Shown in pieces: positions 35,585 to 44,100 of a DNA stretch of 48,089 nucleotides. The notes under the pieces are model-generated. The model worked only from the letters and a program-made list of their open reading frames with translations. It did no database searches and was not told the DNA's origin. Origin of the DNA: Alphaproteobacteria bacterium (GTDB lineage Bacteria; Pseudomonadota; Alphaproteobacteria; Micavibrionales; Micavibrionaceae); contig JAGYOK010000012.1 of assembly GCA_018399685.1 (NCBI GenBank), positions 1-48,089 on the forward strand, read 5' to 3'. Position numbers and translations under genes: made by a program. Position 1 is the stretch's first letter. Every line of letters starts with the position of its first letter.

Positions 35585-36673
35585 TTATCTCCGGGCACAG
35601 CGGACGGCGTTATTGTTGTACTCGGAGTTGCTATTCTGACTGCCGTCACTGAAGCTCTGTCTCCACGCGCTACTAGTAAAGTTCTCCGACGACGACCAGT
35701 AATATCCTGTAGAAAAATTGCCAATAACTGTTTTATTCCCGTATATAACGTCTAGCTCTGTCCTCGCAGGTAAATACCAGTCACTATGGCCGCCTTGCAC
35801 CAAATCATCACAATAAACCGCCGCAATATGATCCTGCGTTCCCGCGGCAACATCATTCGCATCCGTCACAGCCAACCCCGCCGTATTCGCCTGCCCGGTA
35901 GCCGCACTAACATATCCCGTTGTTACATAATTCGTATTCCCGTCATTCCACGGCAAAGCAAGCCGCGTACCGCTGCAACTTGAGCCATCCCACGTCATCC
36001 CCGCATCGCATCTCGTCACATACATCTTGACGTTGCCATCAGGCGTTATACCCGCATAAACCGTTCCGTCCGCACAAAGGGTTCCTTCCGGAGGACTGGC
36101 CGCGCTGCAATTATTCACATACTCGGTTGCCACGCTCCATATTTCCTGATGTGTTCCATCAGTAATAATCGCATTGTTTGTCTGCTGGCTGCTCTCGCTG
36201 CTGGTCAGCCTTAACTGCAAATATTCCCCGTCCGAGACACTCAAAGGACTATTCCCCCATGTTGTTATCTCCGTAGCACAACTAGCGTCAGAGCAATTAC
36301 GGAACTGGGGTGTACCTTTCCCGGTTATGTTCAGGGGAACTGCCGCTCCAAGGCCGGATATCTGGACTATATTGGATTGTATAAGGGTAAAGGATGATAC
36401 ATCGGCTACATCGGTAAACGAAAAGGCAAAGGGCGGGGGCGGAGATTTAACAGCATGAAATGCCACCCACCCATTCAAGGTACATCCCTGAAAAACATCA
36501 AAGCTAGCATTGTAAAGAATGGTGCCTGTATAACCATCAGGACCGGTGCAATCTTGAGCATAAGAAGCTCTCGGAGCTATAAGAGCCACGGCCATGGCCG
36601 CTATACAGGAAAAACTTTTTACCCCCCCCCTAAAATTATGGGAAATACTCTTGTGTGTTTTCTGCATTCTCAC
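35585..36673 (-). CDS. Secreted Lcl_C (DUF1566)-domain protein
   Basis: The 362 residues start with a signal peptide (hydrophobic about 22-38, SYA before QDCTGPDG). A cysteine- and threonine-rich beta region (about 45-200) follows, then an Lcl_C/DUF1566 domain: MYVTRCDAGMTWDGSSCSG, HIAAVYCDDLVQGGHSDWYLP, YYWSSSENFTSSAW and the terminal VRCARR. This domain occurs in Legionella collagen-like adhesin and many surface proteins; adhesion is possible, not shown. The GTG start follows AGGAGG by 5 nt; an ATG two codons later is an alternative. A broken paralogue lies at 17982-19250. It is downstream of ettA on the same strand, 100 bp away. Confidence 0.75.
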   Translation of the reverse strand: MRMQKTHKSISHNFRGGVKSFSCIAAMAVALIAPRASYAQDCTGPDGYTGTILYNASFDVFQGCTLNGWVAFHAVKSPPPPFAFSFTDVADVSSFTLIQSNIVQISGLGAAVPLNITGKGTPQFRNCSDASCATEITTWGNSPLSVSDGEYLQLRLTSSESSQQTNNAIITDGTHQEIWSVATEYVNNCSAASPPEGTLCADGTVYAGITPDGNVKMYVTRCDAGMTWDGSSCSGTRLALPWNDGNTNYVTTGYVSAATGQANTAGLAVTDANDVAAGTQDHIAAVYCDDLVQGGHSDWYLPARTELDVIYGNKTVIGNFSTGYYWSSSENFTSSAWRQSFSDGSQNSNSEYNNNAVRCARR

Positions 36674-36773
36674 AGTTTCCTCCTGCTATTGCACCTTTAT
36701 ACAAAATAAAGATTACTTCCCGCCTCCTCCACAGGCAACAGATTTTACAGATTGCACACACATTACTTGCGCA

Positions 36774-38447
36774 TTACTTCCTTAAAGGCCTGTACTTGAT
36801 GCGTTTTGGAGTATCGGCGTCGTGGCCGATACGTTTGTGATAGTCTTTCTCATAATCCTCATAGTTGCCTTCGAACCAGACCACTTGCGAGTCCCCTTCA
36901 AACGCCAGAATATGTGTCGCCAGCCTGTCCAAAAACCAGCGATCGTGAGAGATCACCACCGCGCAGCCTGCATACTGCTCCAGCGCTTCTTCCAGTGCTG
37001 CCAAAGTTTCCGTATCCAGATCATTTGTCGGCTCGTCGAGCAATATAACATTGGCCTCTTCGCAAAGCATCTTGGCAAGGTGTACGCGGTTCCTCTGCCC
37101 CCCTGACAGCGAGCCTACAAGCTTTTGCTGATCGGGGCCGCGGAAGTTAAATGCAGACACGTACGCCCTGCTTTGCATCTCGATCTTACCCAGCTTGATG
37201 ATATCCGTACCGCCGGAGATTTCCTCCCACACGGTTGCTTTATCATTCAGGCTATCGCGGCTTTGATCGACATAGCCAAGTTTTACCGTATCGCCGACTT
37301 TAAAACTCCCCTCATCGGGGGTTTCCTTGCCTGTAATCATTTTAAACAAGGTAGTTTTACCCGCGCCATTAGGCCCGATCACTCCGACAATGCCCCCCGG
37401 CGGCAGGCTAAATGAAAGCCCGTCAATCAATAATTTATCGCCGAAGCCCTTGCTGATATTATCGGCCTCGATTACCAGATCACCCAAACGCGGCGGCGTA
37501 GGAATAACGATCTGCGCGTTGGTTCCGTCGCGCTTTTGGCTCTGCGCCAGCAAATCCTCGTACGCATTAATACGGGCTTTGGACTTTGCGCGGCGGGCAG
37601 AAGGGCTTTTGCCCATCCATTCCATTTCGCGCGCCAGCGTACGTTGGCGCTTGGTTTCCTCGCGCTCTTCCTGACGCATACGCTTTGCTTTTGCGTCCAG
37701 ATAAGCCGTATAATTCCCCTCATAAGGGATACCGCTCCCGCGGTCGATCTCTAAAATCCAGCCTGTAACATGGTCAAGGAAGTATCTATCGTGCGTCACC
37801 ATCACCACGGCGCCCGCATACTCACCCAAGAAGCGCTGGAGCCATGCCACGCTCTCGGCATCCAGATGGTTCGTCGGCTCGTCCAGCAAGAGCAAGTCCG
37901 GCTTTTCCAGCAAAAGCTTACAAAGCGCCACGCGGCGTTTTTCCCCGCCCGAAAGCGTACGTACGTCTGCATCTGCCGGAGGGCAGCGCAGCGCATCCAT
38001 TGCAATTTCAATCGTGCGGTCAAGCTCCCAGCCATCCACGGCGTCGATCTTTTCCTGCAAATCGCCCATTTCCTCGGACAGCTTGTCAAAATCCGCATCC
38101 GGCTCGGCCATTTCCATGCCAATAGCATTAAACCGATCAACCATGCCTTTAATATCGCTCAAAGCTTCCAGCACGTTCTCGCCCACGGTCTTGCTCTCAT
38201 CAAGCTTAGGCTCCTGCTCCAGATAGCCAACGCGCGCGCCTTCGGCTGACCATGCTTCGCCCATGAACTCCTTATCGCGCCCCGCCATAATCCGCAGCAG
38301 CGTAGATTTACCCGCTCCATTAGGGCCAAGAACGCCGATCTTCGCACCGGGGAAAAAGCTAAGCGTTACGTTTTCCAGAACCTTTTTGCCGTTGCCGTAC
38401 GCCTTTGTCAGGCCGTTCATAACGTACACATATTGATAAGCTGCCAT
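36774..38447 (-). CDS. ettA: Energy-dependent translational throttle protein EttA
   Basis: An ABC-F protein that binds the ribosomal E site and gates entry into elongation according to energy state. The start used is ATG 38447 (MAAYQYVYVMNGLTKAYG...), giving 557 residues against 555 in E. coli; the frame extends seven codons further without support. It has two ABC modules: Walker A GPNGAGKSTLL and GPNGAGKTTLF, signatures LSGGEKRR and LSGGQRNR, Walker B LLLLDEPTNHLD and VILLDEPTNDLD. Between them lies the P-site tRNA-interaction linker rich in R, K and E. No membrane domain is present, as expected for ABC-F. Confidence 0.95.
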   Translation of the reverse strand: MAAYQYVYVMNGLTKAYGNGKKVLENVTLSFFPGAKIGVLGPNGAGKSTLLRIMAGRDKEFMGEAWSAEGARVGYLEQEPKLDESKTVGENVLEALSDIKGMVDRFNAIGMEMAEPDADFDKLSEEMGDLQEKIDAVDGWELDRTIEIAMDALRCPPADADVRTLSGGEKRRVALCKLLLEKPDLLLLDEPTNHLDAESVAWLQRFLGEYAGAVVMVTHDRYFLDHVTGWILEIDRGSGIPYEGNYTAYLDAKAKRMRQEEREETKRQRTLAREMEWMGKSPSARRAKSKARINAYEDLLAQSQKRDGTNAQIVIPTPPRLGDLVIEADNISKGFGDKLLIDGLSFSLPPGGIVGVIGPNGAGKTTLFKMITGKETPDEGSFKVGDTVKLGYVDQSRDSLNDKATVWEEISGGTDIIKLGKIEMQSRAYVSAFNFRGPDQQKLVGSLSGGQRNRVHLAKMLCEEANVILLDEPTNDLDTETLAALEEALEQYAGCAVVISHDRWFLDRLATHILAFEGDSQVVWFEGNYEDYEKDYHKRIGHDADTPKRIKYRPLRK

Positions 38448-38551
38448 AGTTTTTCTCTTTTCCTTCACATCATCTTGTCATTATCTTGCCATTGCCCGAA
38501 TTTTCGAACCTATTTCTGCCCTACACAGCCGCATAAGTCAATCACGCAAGA

Positions 38552-38923
38552 TTACTCATGAACAAGCTCTGAGGCATCAGACTCAAGATTTGTTGCCACA
38601 CGATGTTCTTCGAAACACTCTTCGATCAGCTTTATAAAATCCACAGCACTTACACGGGTGAACTTCTCTCCTGTTTCACGAGCAATTTCCGCGATCAGGC
38701 TGTGTGCGCAGCCCTTTACGGCTTCAACGTCACTAAATCCCTGAAAACGCTTTTCAACACGATCGGCAATCAAAGCGCCAACATCTTCTTTTAATCCTTC
38801 GGGGATATTGCCTGTACTAGCCCCTTCACGCAATAACTGAATTTTCGTGTGCAATTTATCGTTCTGCTTTTCTTTGGATACACCAAAGAACTGGTCTTTC
38901 AACCCTTTTAGAATATTCAACAT
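38552..38923 (-). CDS. Hypothetical small helical protein
   Basis: No family is recognised. The 123 residues are predicted mostly alpha-helical, acidic at the C-terminus (ESDASELVHE), with a phrase LKEDVGALIADRVEKRFQGF (about 43-62) and a helix AVDFIKLIEECFEEH (about 92-106). There is no signal peptide, membrane helix or catalytic motif. An AAGGACGG box lies 6 nt before the ATG, so the start is firm. It lies about 100 bp upstream of ettA on the same strand and may be co-transcribed. Similar size and style to the two unknown genes at 39156 and 39831, but no sequence match is evident. Confidence 0.6.
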   Translation of the reverse strand: MLNILKGLKDQFFGVSKEKQNDKLHTKIQLLREGASTGNIPEGLKEDVGALIADRVEKRFQGFSDVEAVKGCAHSLIAEIARETGEKFTRVSAVDFIKLIEECFEEHRVATNLESDASELVHE

Positions 38924-39093
38924 TTTTAACCGTCCTTGCTCTTAATCTTGCTTTTATAATGTGTGATCTCGCATAACATGCATAATATGTAGTCGCGCTT
39001 TTAACATAAGAATGAATTTTATGTCAAAATTTATAGACTTCTCACGGCAATGATTCGCCCCGCCAAAGCTACGGGCGCGGCAACCTACCCATA

Positions 39094-39119
39094 CAAAAAG
39101 CGCGGCCTAAGCCACGCTT
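39094..39119 (-). terminator. Terminator downstream of the 39156 gene
   Basis: On the minus strand AAGCGTGGC and GCCGCGCTT form a 9-bp stem with one G-U pair and loop TTAG, followed by TTTTTG. It lies 36 bp beyond the stop codon of the unknown gene at 39156. The plus-strand version has a mismatch at the same place, so the minus strand is the likely direction. Confidence 0.7.
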
Positions 39120-39155
39120 CTTTTATTTCAGGATCTACAGCATAGCAGAGCTACA

Positions 39156-39737
39156 TTATTGAGATAAATCAGGCAAATGACCTTTTGAATCCGAAGGCAA
39201 TTCATCAAAATAATCTGGTTTCCATCCATATACTGGATATGGGCATAATTTGATTTCTTTGCTCTGGCAAAGCTCTCTGCATTTTTTAGTAAATTCTACA
39301 AATTTATCCGCCTCTTCCTGAGGGTATTTATCTCCCTTTCTAACTGCCTTGTACCACAAAAGAGCTGCGTCTTCATATCTAGAAAGGTATCTCTCCTGTG
39401 CATTAAAGACCTCAGTATTAGTAGCCGAAAACGCCGCAGCGGAAAGCGCTTTTAACATAACAGCATCTTTAAAAGTCATAGAATAGCTTACAAAAAAAGG
39501 TTTATTGTCGTCGACCCAAACAACAGTCTCGGCAACTTTTTTTGCTGTTTCCAGATCTTCCTCCGCGGGATTCTCAAAAGCGATAATCTCCGGTTGCAAC
39601 TGCTCGTAAAACGCTTTGGTTTTCTCGAAATCGCTCGTAGTGTCTTTGTGCACTTTAAAATCCGCTTTTAAAGAGCTGCTAAACTTTATCATCGAACCAC
39701 TAAACATTTTAAAAATTTCTTTTACTGTATCAATCAT
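39156..39737 (-). CDS. Hypothetical protein (unit A of a duplicated promoter pair)
   Basis: No family is recognised. The 193 residues are soluble and mainly helical, with EEDLETAKKVAETVVWVDDN (about 58-77), an alanine-rich helix (AVMLKALSAAAFSATNTEVF), YEDAALLWYKAVRKG and two cysteines in KKCRELCQ. An AGGA box lies 8 nt before the ATG. It is preceded by a 55-bp element (39759-39813) repeated almost exactly ahead of the neighbouring gene at 39831. This suggests a shared regulator. A faint resemblance to that neighbour in the ...F..F...C... region may mean distant paralogy, but this is not secure. A terminator follows. Confidence 0.6.
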   Translation of the reverse strand: MIDTVKEIFKMFSGSMIKFSSSLKADFKVHKDTTSDFEKTKAFYEQLQPEIIAFENPAEEDLETAKKVAETVVWVDDNKPFFVSYSMTFKDAVMLKALSAAAFSATNTEVFNAQERYLSRYEDAALLWYKAVRKGDKYPQEEADKFVEFTKKCRELCQSKEIKLCPYPVYGWKPDYFDELPSDSKGHLPDLSQ

Positions 39738-39758
39738 CCCGTCTATCCTGTCACTTAT

Positions 39759-39813
39759 TATTCTGTAATATAATCACATCTGACTACCTTATATTATAAT
39801 ATTATGTCAAATT
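39759..39813. repeat. 55-bp upstream direct repeat, copy 1
   Basis: It matches the copy at 40310-40364 at 54 of 55 positions; the only difference is T against A at 39789/40340. It lies 22 bp ahead of the 39156 gene start. It contains the perfect palindrome ATATTATAATAT and, on the minus strand, TTGACA and TATAAT only 6 bp apart, which is too close for a standard sigma-70 promoter. An operator or atypical promoter is likely. Confidence 0.7.
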
Positions 39814-39830
39814 GCCCTAAGTACCCCAAG

Positions 39831-40286
39831 TCACATAATCGGAATTTTGTGATAAGTGATACTCCCCTGCGATAACGCATCTTCACTCATAATAAAACCG
39901 GGCACGGAACCATCAGGCCTGTAACCAGACTTTTCCGTAGCACAGATACAGCGATCAATAAACACCATAAAATCTGCCCTGTCACTCTCAGCAAACACCT
40001 CTTCCTTTGCCGCTTCAAACAAGCTTTTCGCAGCATCCAAATAATTCTGCGCACCAGTTTTTTGCTCATACCAGTCCAGAATATCTACAACGTCCCAGAC
40101 TACAGGCAAAACTTCATATTTACTGCTATCAAAATCCGAACTTCTTTTTTCCCTGAAAAATTCGCCCAGTTTTAGAATACAACGCTGCTTGATTTCTTCG
40201 TCTCTGAAACCATGCTTTGCTGCATATGCCTTCACGGAATCTTGCAGTCGGCACAAAGCAGTCTCAAACTTTTCTTTAATCTTCAT
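39831..40286 (-). CDS. Hypothetical protein (unit B of a duplicated promoter pair)
   Basis: No family is recognised. From ATG 40286 it has 151 residues; the frame extends upstream into the repeat to a GTG at 40328 with no support. The product is soluble and mixed helical, with FETALCRLQDSVKAYAAKHG (7-26), VVWDVVDILDWYEQKTGAQNYLDAAK (about 62-87) and a cysteine pair in FIDRCICATEKSGY. It ends with IMSEDALSQGSITYHKIPIM. The upstream 55-bp element is 24 bp away, at nearly the same distance as in the 39156 gene. The ribosome-binding site (AGAGA) is weak. Only about 90 bp separate it from the 39156 gene, which has its own copy of the element. Confidence 0.55.
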   Translation of the reverse strand: MKIKEKFETALCRLQDSVKAYAAKHGFRDEEIKQRCILKLGEFFREKRSSDFDSSKYEVLPVVWDVVDILDWYEQKTGAQNYLDAAKSLFEAAKEEVFAESDRADFMVFIDRCICATEKSGYRPDGSVPGFIMSEDALSQGSITYHKIPIM

Positions 40287-40309
40287 AATAAAGTCTCTGT
40301 GTGTTTTAA

Positions 40310-40364
40310 TATTCTGTAATATAATCACATCTGACTACCATATATTATAATATTATGTCAAATT
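40310..40364. repeat. 55-bp upstream direct repeat, copy 2
   Basis: The second copy of the element at 39759-39813, one mismatch in 55. It lies between the 39831 gene and the divergent tag gene, so it could affect both. The palindrome ATATTATAATAT is conserved exactly. Confidence 0.7.
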
Positions 40365-40411
40365 AATTTGAGCGTCGCATCATCACTTACAGTGAGGTAA
40401 CATACATTCCC

Positions 40412-40996
40412 ATGGCCAACCAGAGTTTAATCACAGGAATTGACGGCATATCCCGTTGCTGGTGGTGCGGGGATGACCCGCTGTACGTGTACTATCATGA
40501 CGAAGAGTGGGGCAAGCCCATTTATAATGATGTACGTCTGTTCGAAAAAATCTGTCTGGAGGGCTTTCAAGCCGGTTTAGGCTGGCTAACTATCCTAAAG
40601 AAAAGGGAAAATTTCCGAAAAGCTTTTGCAAATTTTGACTTTCATGAGGTAGGTCGCTTCACCGAAAAAGACGTACAGATCCTCCTCCAAAACAAAGATA
40701 TTATACGTCACCGCGGCAAAATAGAGGCCACAATTAACAATGCCCAAAGAGCTATAGAGCTGGAAAAAGAGTGCGGCTCCCTGTCTGAATATTTCTGGTC
40801 ATTCAGGCCTGAAGTGTGCACGTACACCCCGCCTGAAAATATCGGGGACATTCCCTCGCAAACGCTCCTATCGCTAAAGCTTTCCAACGATTTAAAACAA
40901 CGAGGCTGGCGCTTTGTCGGCCCCACAACCTGCTATGCTTTTATGCAAGCCATGGGCATGGTCAACGACCACATTAACGGTTGCCATTGCCGTTAA
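40412..40996 (+). CDS. tag: DNA-3-methyladenine glycosylase I
   Basis: Excises 3-methyladenine from alkylated DNA at the start of base-excision repair. The 194 residues match the family (187 in E. coli). The zinc-binding cysteine and histidine are in RCWWCGDDPLYVYYHDEEWG (near 15-34), with the matching histidine and cysteine at the C-terminus in HINGCHC. Other family phrases are LFEKICLEGFQAGLGWLTILKKRENFRKAF and LSNDLKQRGWRFVGPTTCYAFMQAMGMVNDH. The ribosome-binding site is weak (GAGG 14 nt upstream). It is the only plus-strand gene in a long minus-strand region, divergent from the 39831 gene. A CCATCG/CGATGG stem lies just after the stop. Confidence 0.94.
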   Translation: MANQSLITGIDGISRCWWCGDDPLYVYYHDEEWGKPIYNDVRLFEKICLEGFQAGLGWLTILKKRENFRKAFANFDFHEVGRFTEKDVQILLQNKDIIRHRGKIEATINNAQRAIELEKECGSLSEYFWSFRPEVCTYTPPENIGDIPSQTLLSLKLSNDLKQRGWRFVGPTTCYAFMQAMGMVNDHINGCHCR

Positions 40997-41045
40997 CCCA
41001 TCGTCATTAACAAACGATGGAAAGGCTTCACAAACATTATTCAAT

Positions 41046-41075
41046 AAAAAAAAACGGGCGCCCGAGGACGCCCTT
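41046..41075 (-). terminator. Terminator of the giant gene
   Basis: On the minus strand GGGCG (from 41069-41073) pairs with CGCCC (41056-41060), followed by a T-run of nine (A-run 41046-41054). It lies 38 bp past the stop of the 1847-residue gene. Confidence 0.75.
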
Positions 41076-41112
41076 AAATTGGTGTGAAATTTAAAATTAT
41101 AAAAATCCCTGA

Positions 41113-44100
41113 CTAAGGTGCACCCTGATAAACAGGATCATTTGGATCATAAGTCTTCTGCTGGTTATATTGCTGCTGTTGTAGTTGTTCCTGCTCGTAA
41201 TCTCTTTTACAACCACACTCATCCTGATTTTCATGAATAGCTCTGTCGTTTTTACCAAGACCACCAAACCATCCACCTATTTTCTTGCCAATTTCTCCAA
41301 GAGCCTTAACCTGAGTGCCGTATGAACTCACAGCATGTTTGCCGGGCTTGGTCTTCTCCCACCATTCCTTATCATCGGGTTGCCCAGCCTTATGAGCAAA
41401 CTGGCCCCGGCAATCAGGAACACGCTGATCATCATTACAGCGGGGCTGACCTTTATCATCAGCCTTTGTATATCCATTGCCATAACGGTTTGTATACTGG
41501 GACTTTCGCATTTGATCGTCTGCACTCTCCGCGTTTTCATAAGCTGTACGTGTGTTATAGTTATGCACGGTAGCATTCCTGTATGCTTGTACATCATGGG
41601 GGTTTTCATAGCCATAGACGGCGCGAAAACCGCTAACAGAGTTTTGATAACCAGGGACAATCGCCCGCATACCGATATAACCGCTCTTGGCATTTCCAAG
41701 ATGCGTGGAAACCCCGCCAGACCCGCGTGAGTGCTCATCAAGAACATGATCAAGACGTCTATAACCAACCTTTGACGGATCAACAATCTCCCTCATGTCG
41801 GCGCACTTTTCGTCAGCACTGTTTCCGCGATGTTGGTCAAATGGACGAATTTGATGCTCCTCATAGTTAACATAACGGAAATCCCATGATCCCGAGTGAT
41901 TACGTACAGCCATTATAACGTCGGCCTTCTCATGCTTTACGCCAAATTGCTCAGGCTCAAGGAACACAACTCCTGTACGCTGACTACCTGCCAACACCGG
42001 AATATTTGTAGATTTTTGGTCAAAATACACATCCAGCGGGTGTCTGTGATCGCGTTCAGCAATACGCATAACGCTTTCATTATTATAGACATTCAGCATT
42101 TCAGCCGCTTCGCCCTTCATATAATTCGTCATCTTGGGAAAGTCTACGAAAGTTTCCGGACGCTCGCATTCGCCGCCATGCTGGCGTGCAACACGCGCAG
42201 CTATCTCAGCTGGGCTTTCCTTAGGCTCCTCAGGCTTTTGCTCAATCTTTACATCAATACCGTATTCTTTAGGCCTCAGATCAAGAACCTCATTAATCAC
42301 TGTACGTATCTCGCCAATGCCAGCATCTTTGCCAAAATTATAGTTATCAAGAAGCTTCTTAGCATCAGGATAATCTGCTTCGTTAATATCATTTTGTGTT
42401 TGATACATTCTAAACCGCAGCTCTTCAAATGTATCATTTGTCGGATCATTATCGCCATGCTTGTTGCGGATAGCCGCATAAACAGCCGTATCGCCTTCTT
42501 TCATATAGAAAATAGGCACTTCGCGACTTGGGTCGGGATTGTGCTTCTTGTAAAGCTCTTCCAGCGGATCACCGTCTTTAGGCGCAGGAACCGGCTCCAT
42601 TACCACAAGGGGAACGAATGTCGCCATATCCATCTTGAACTGGCCACCAGCTAAAGACTGCTCAAGAACCGAGCTATCCTGTTTTGGATTACCGGGCAGC
42701 CTGGTTGAATAAAAATCGTCTTCAAGCTTATCCATATTATTCTTGAATTTCTCACGATCTTCTACGCTTACGCCATTGGCTTCCATGTAAGCCATAACCG
42801 CATCCATGTTACCATCGTCGGCCAGCATACGGCCAAGCCCTTTATTCACAAGATCGGTCTTGAGCGCATCCAGATCACCCTGTGTAATATCTTTGTCCGC
42901 CGCCTGCCACTCGTGAACTTTTGCGCGGATCAGAATCTCTTCCAGCATCGCACATGTATAAGGCGTTGCCATATCAGAGAGCGTACCATCAATTTTCATG
43001 CCTTCGGGCTTCAAGGCCAGACCAAGCTTTTCGGCATTGGCTTCAATAACTTCCTGAATATCCTGTATGCGTCCATTTGAAAAGCGTGAGGGACCTTGAA
43101 TAAAGGCGTCTTTATTTGGAGTATAAAGCAAGCGCACCTTATGCTCGGCATCACCATCAGCAATCACCGAAGCCCCGATTATATGTGCATTAGGATCATT
43201 TGGATCCAGATTTAGCGTGTTTTTCGGGCTAACTGTTGTCTGCGCAGCAACCGCAAGATCGGCAGCCTGATCCGGATTTTGTTTGTTATATTCCTCGGAA
43301 GCTTCCTTTGTATTCTTAACTGCCTGATCGATTGTATTTGGATCAATGCCTTTTGCTTCCATAGCCATACGCACGCTGTCGGTAAACAAGGCTCGCGCCT
43401 CTTCCGGAGTGCTCGCGCCCGAAGCATTTTTCAAAGCATCATTTACTGTATTCTTGATAAAGCTTTCATCTTCGCCCTTGAACAGGATTTTCATGGTTGC
43501 CTTGAAACCAAAGCTATCCATTTTATCGGCTGCAAGCTTTTGTGCTTCTCCCATAACCGTAGCAGTATCTGCCCCGGGTCCGGCTTTCTCAGCCGCTTCC
43601 TTATAAAGACTATCAAAGTTTCTTTGTAAATCCTGAACTTGAGTATTCGGATCGGACACATCCCTTTTCTCGCCCCAAAGACGAGAAATATCAAACCCTT
43701 TCATGCCGATCAAAGAACCAACCATCTGACCAATCGGGCTGTTGGTAAAGAAATCCTTGATCCACATTTTCAGACCCGGAGAAAACTTATCCAAAGCCGC
43801 AGAAGCCATATCAATCATAAGGTTGTTCTGGTTAATGCTAGAGGCTTCCTTATCATTAAGAAGCATCTCCTCCTGATGAAGGACATTCATGCTGTTAAAG
43901 AAATTATTAAGTTGCTCTGCGCCCTTTATCTCTGCTTTGTGTTTCTCACCAAACTTTTCATATGCCTCCATTTCTTTCATATATTTATCAAGGACAGTTT
44001 TATCTGCGTCCTTTGCTGGCTCCGCTGGCTGCCTGTCCTTATAGTTCACAATCATGTCAACAAATCTTGTGCGCTCCGCAACCTGTTCTTTAGACGGCTC

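Noticed and set aside
36455-36709. Plus-strand frame over the start of the Lcl_C gene
   Set aside because: Antisense to the signal-peptide region of the Lcl_C gene, with no supporting start signal.
41896-42654. 252-residue plus-strand open frame inside the giant gene
   Set aside because: Antisense to the giant gene, which has better start, composition and terminator. The antisense product has no coherent domain or start signal.
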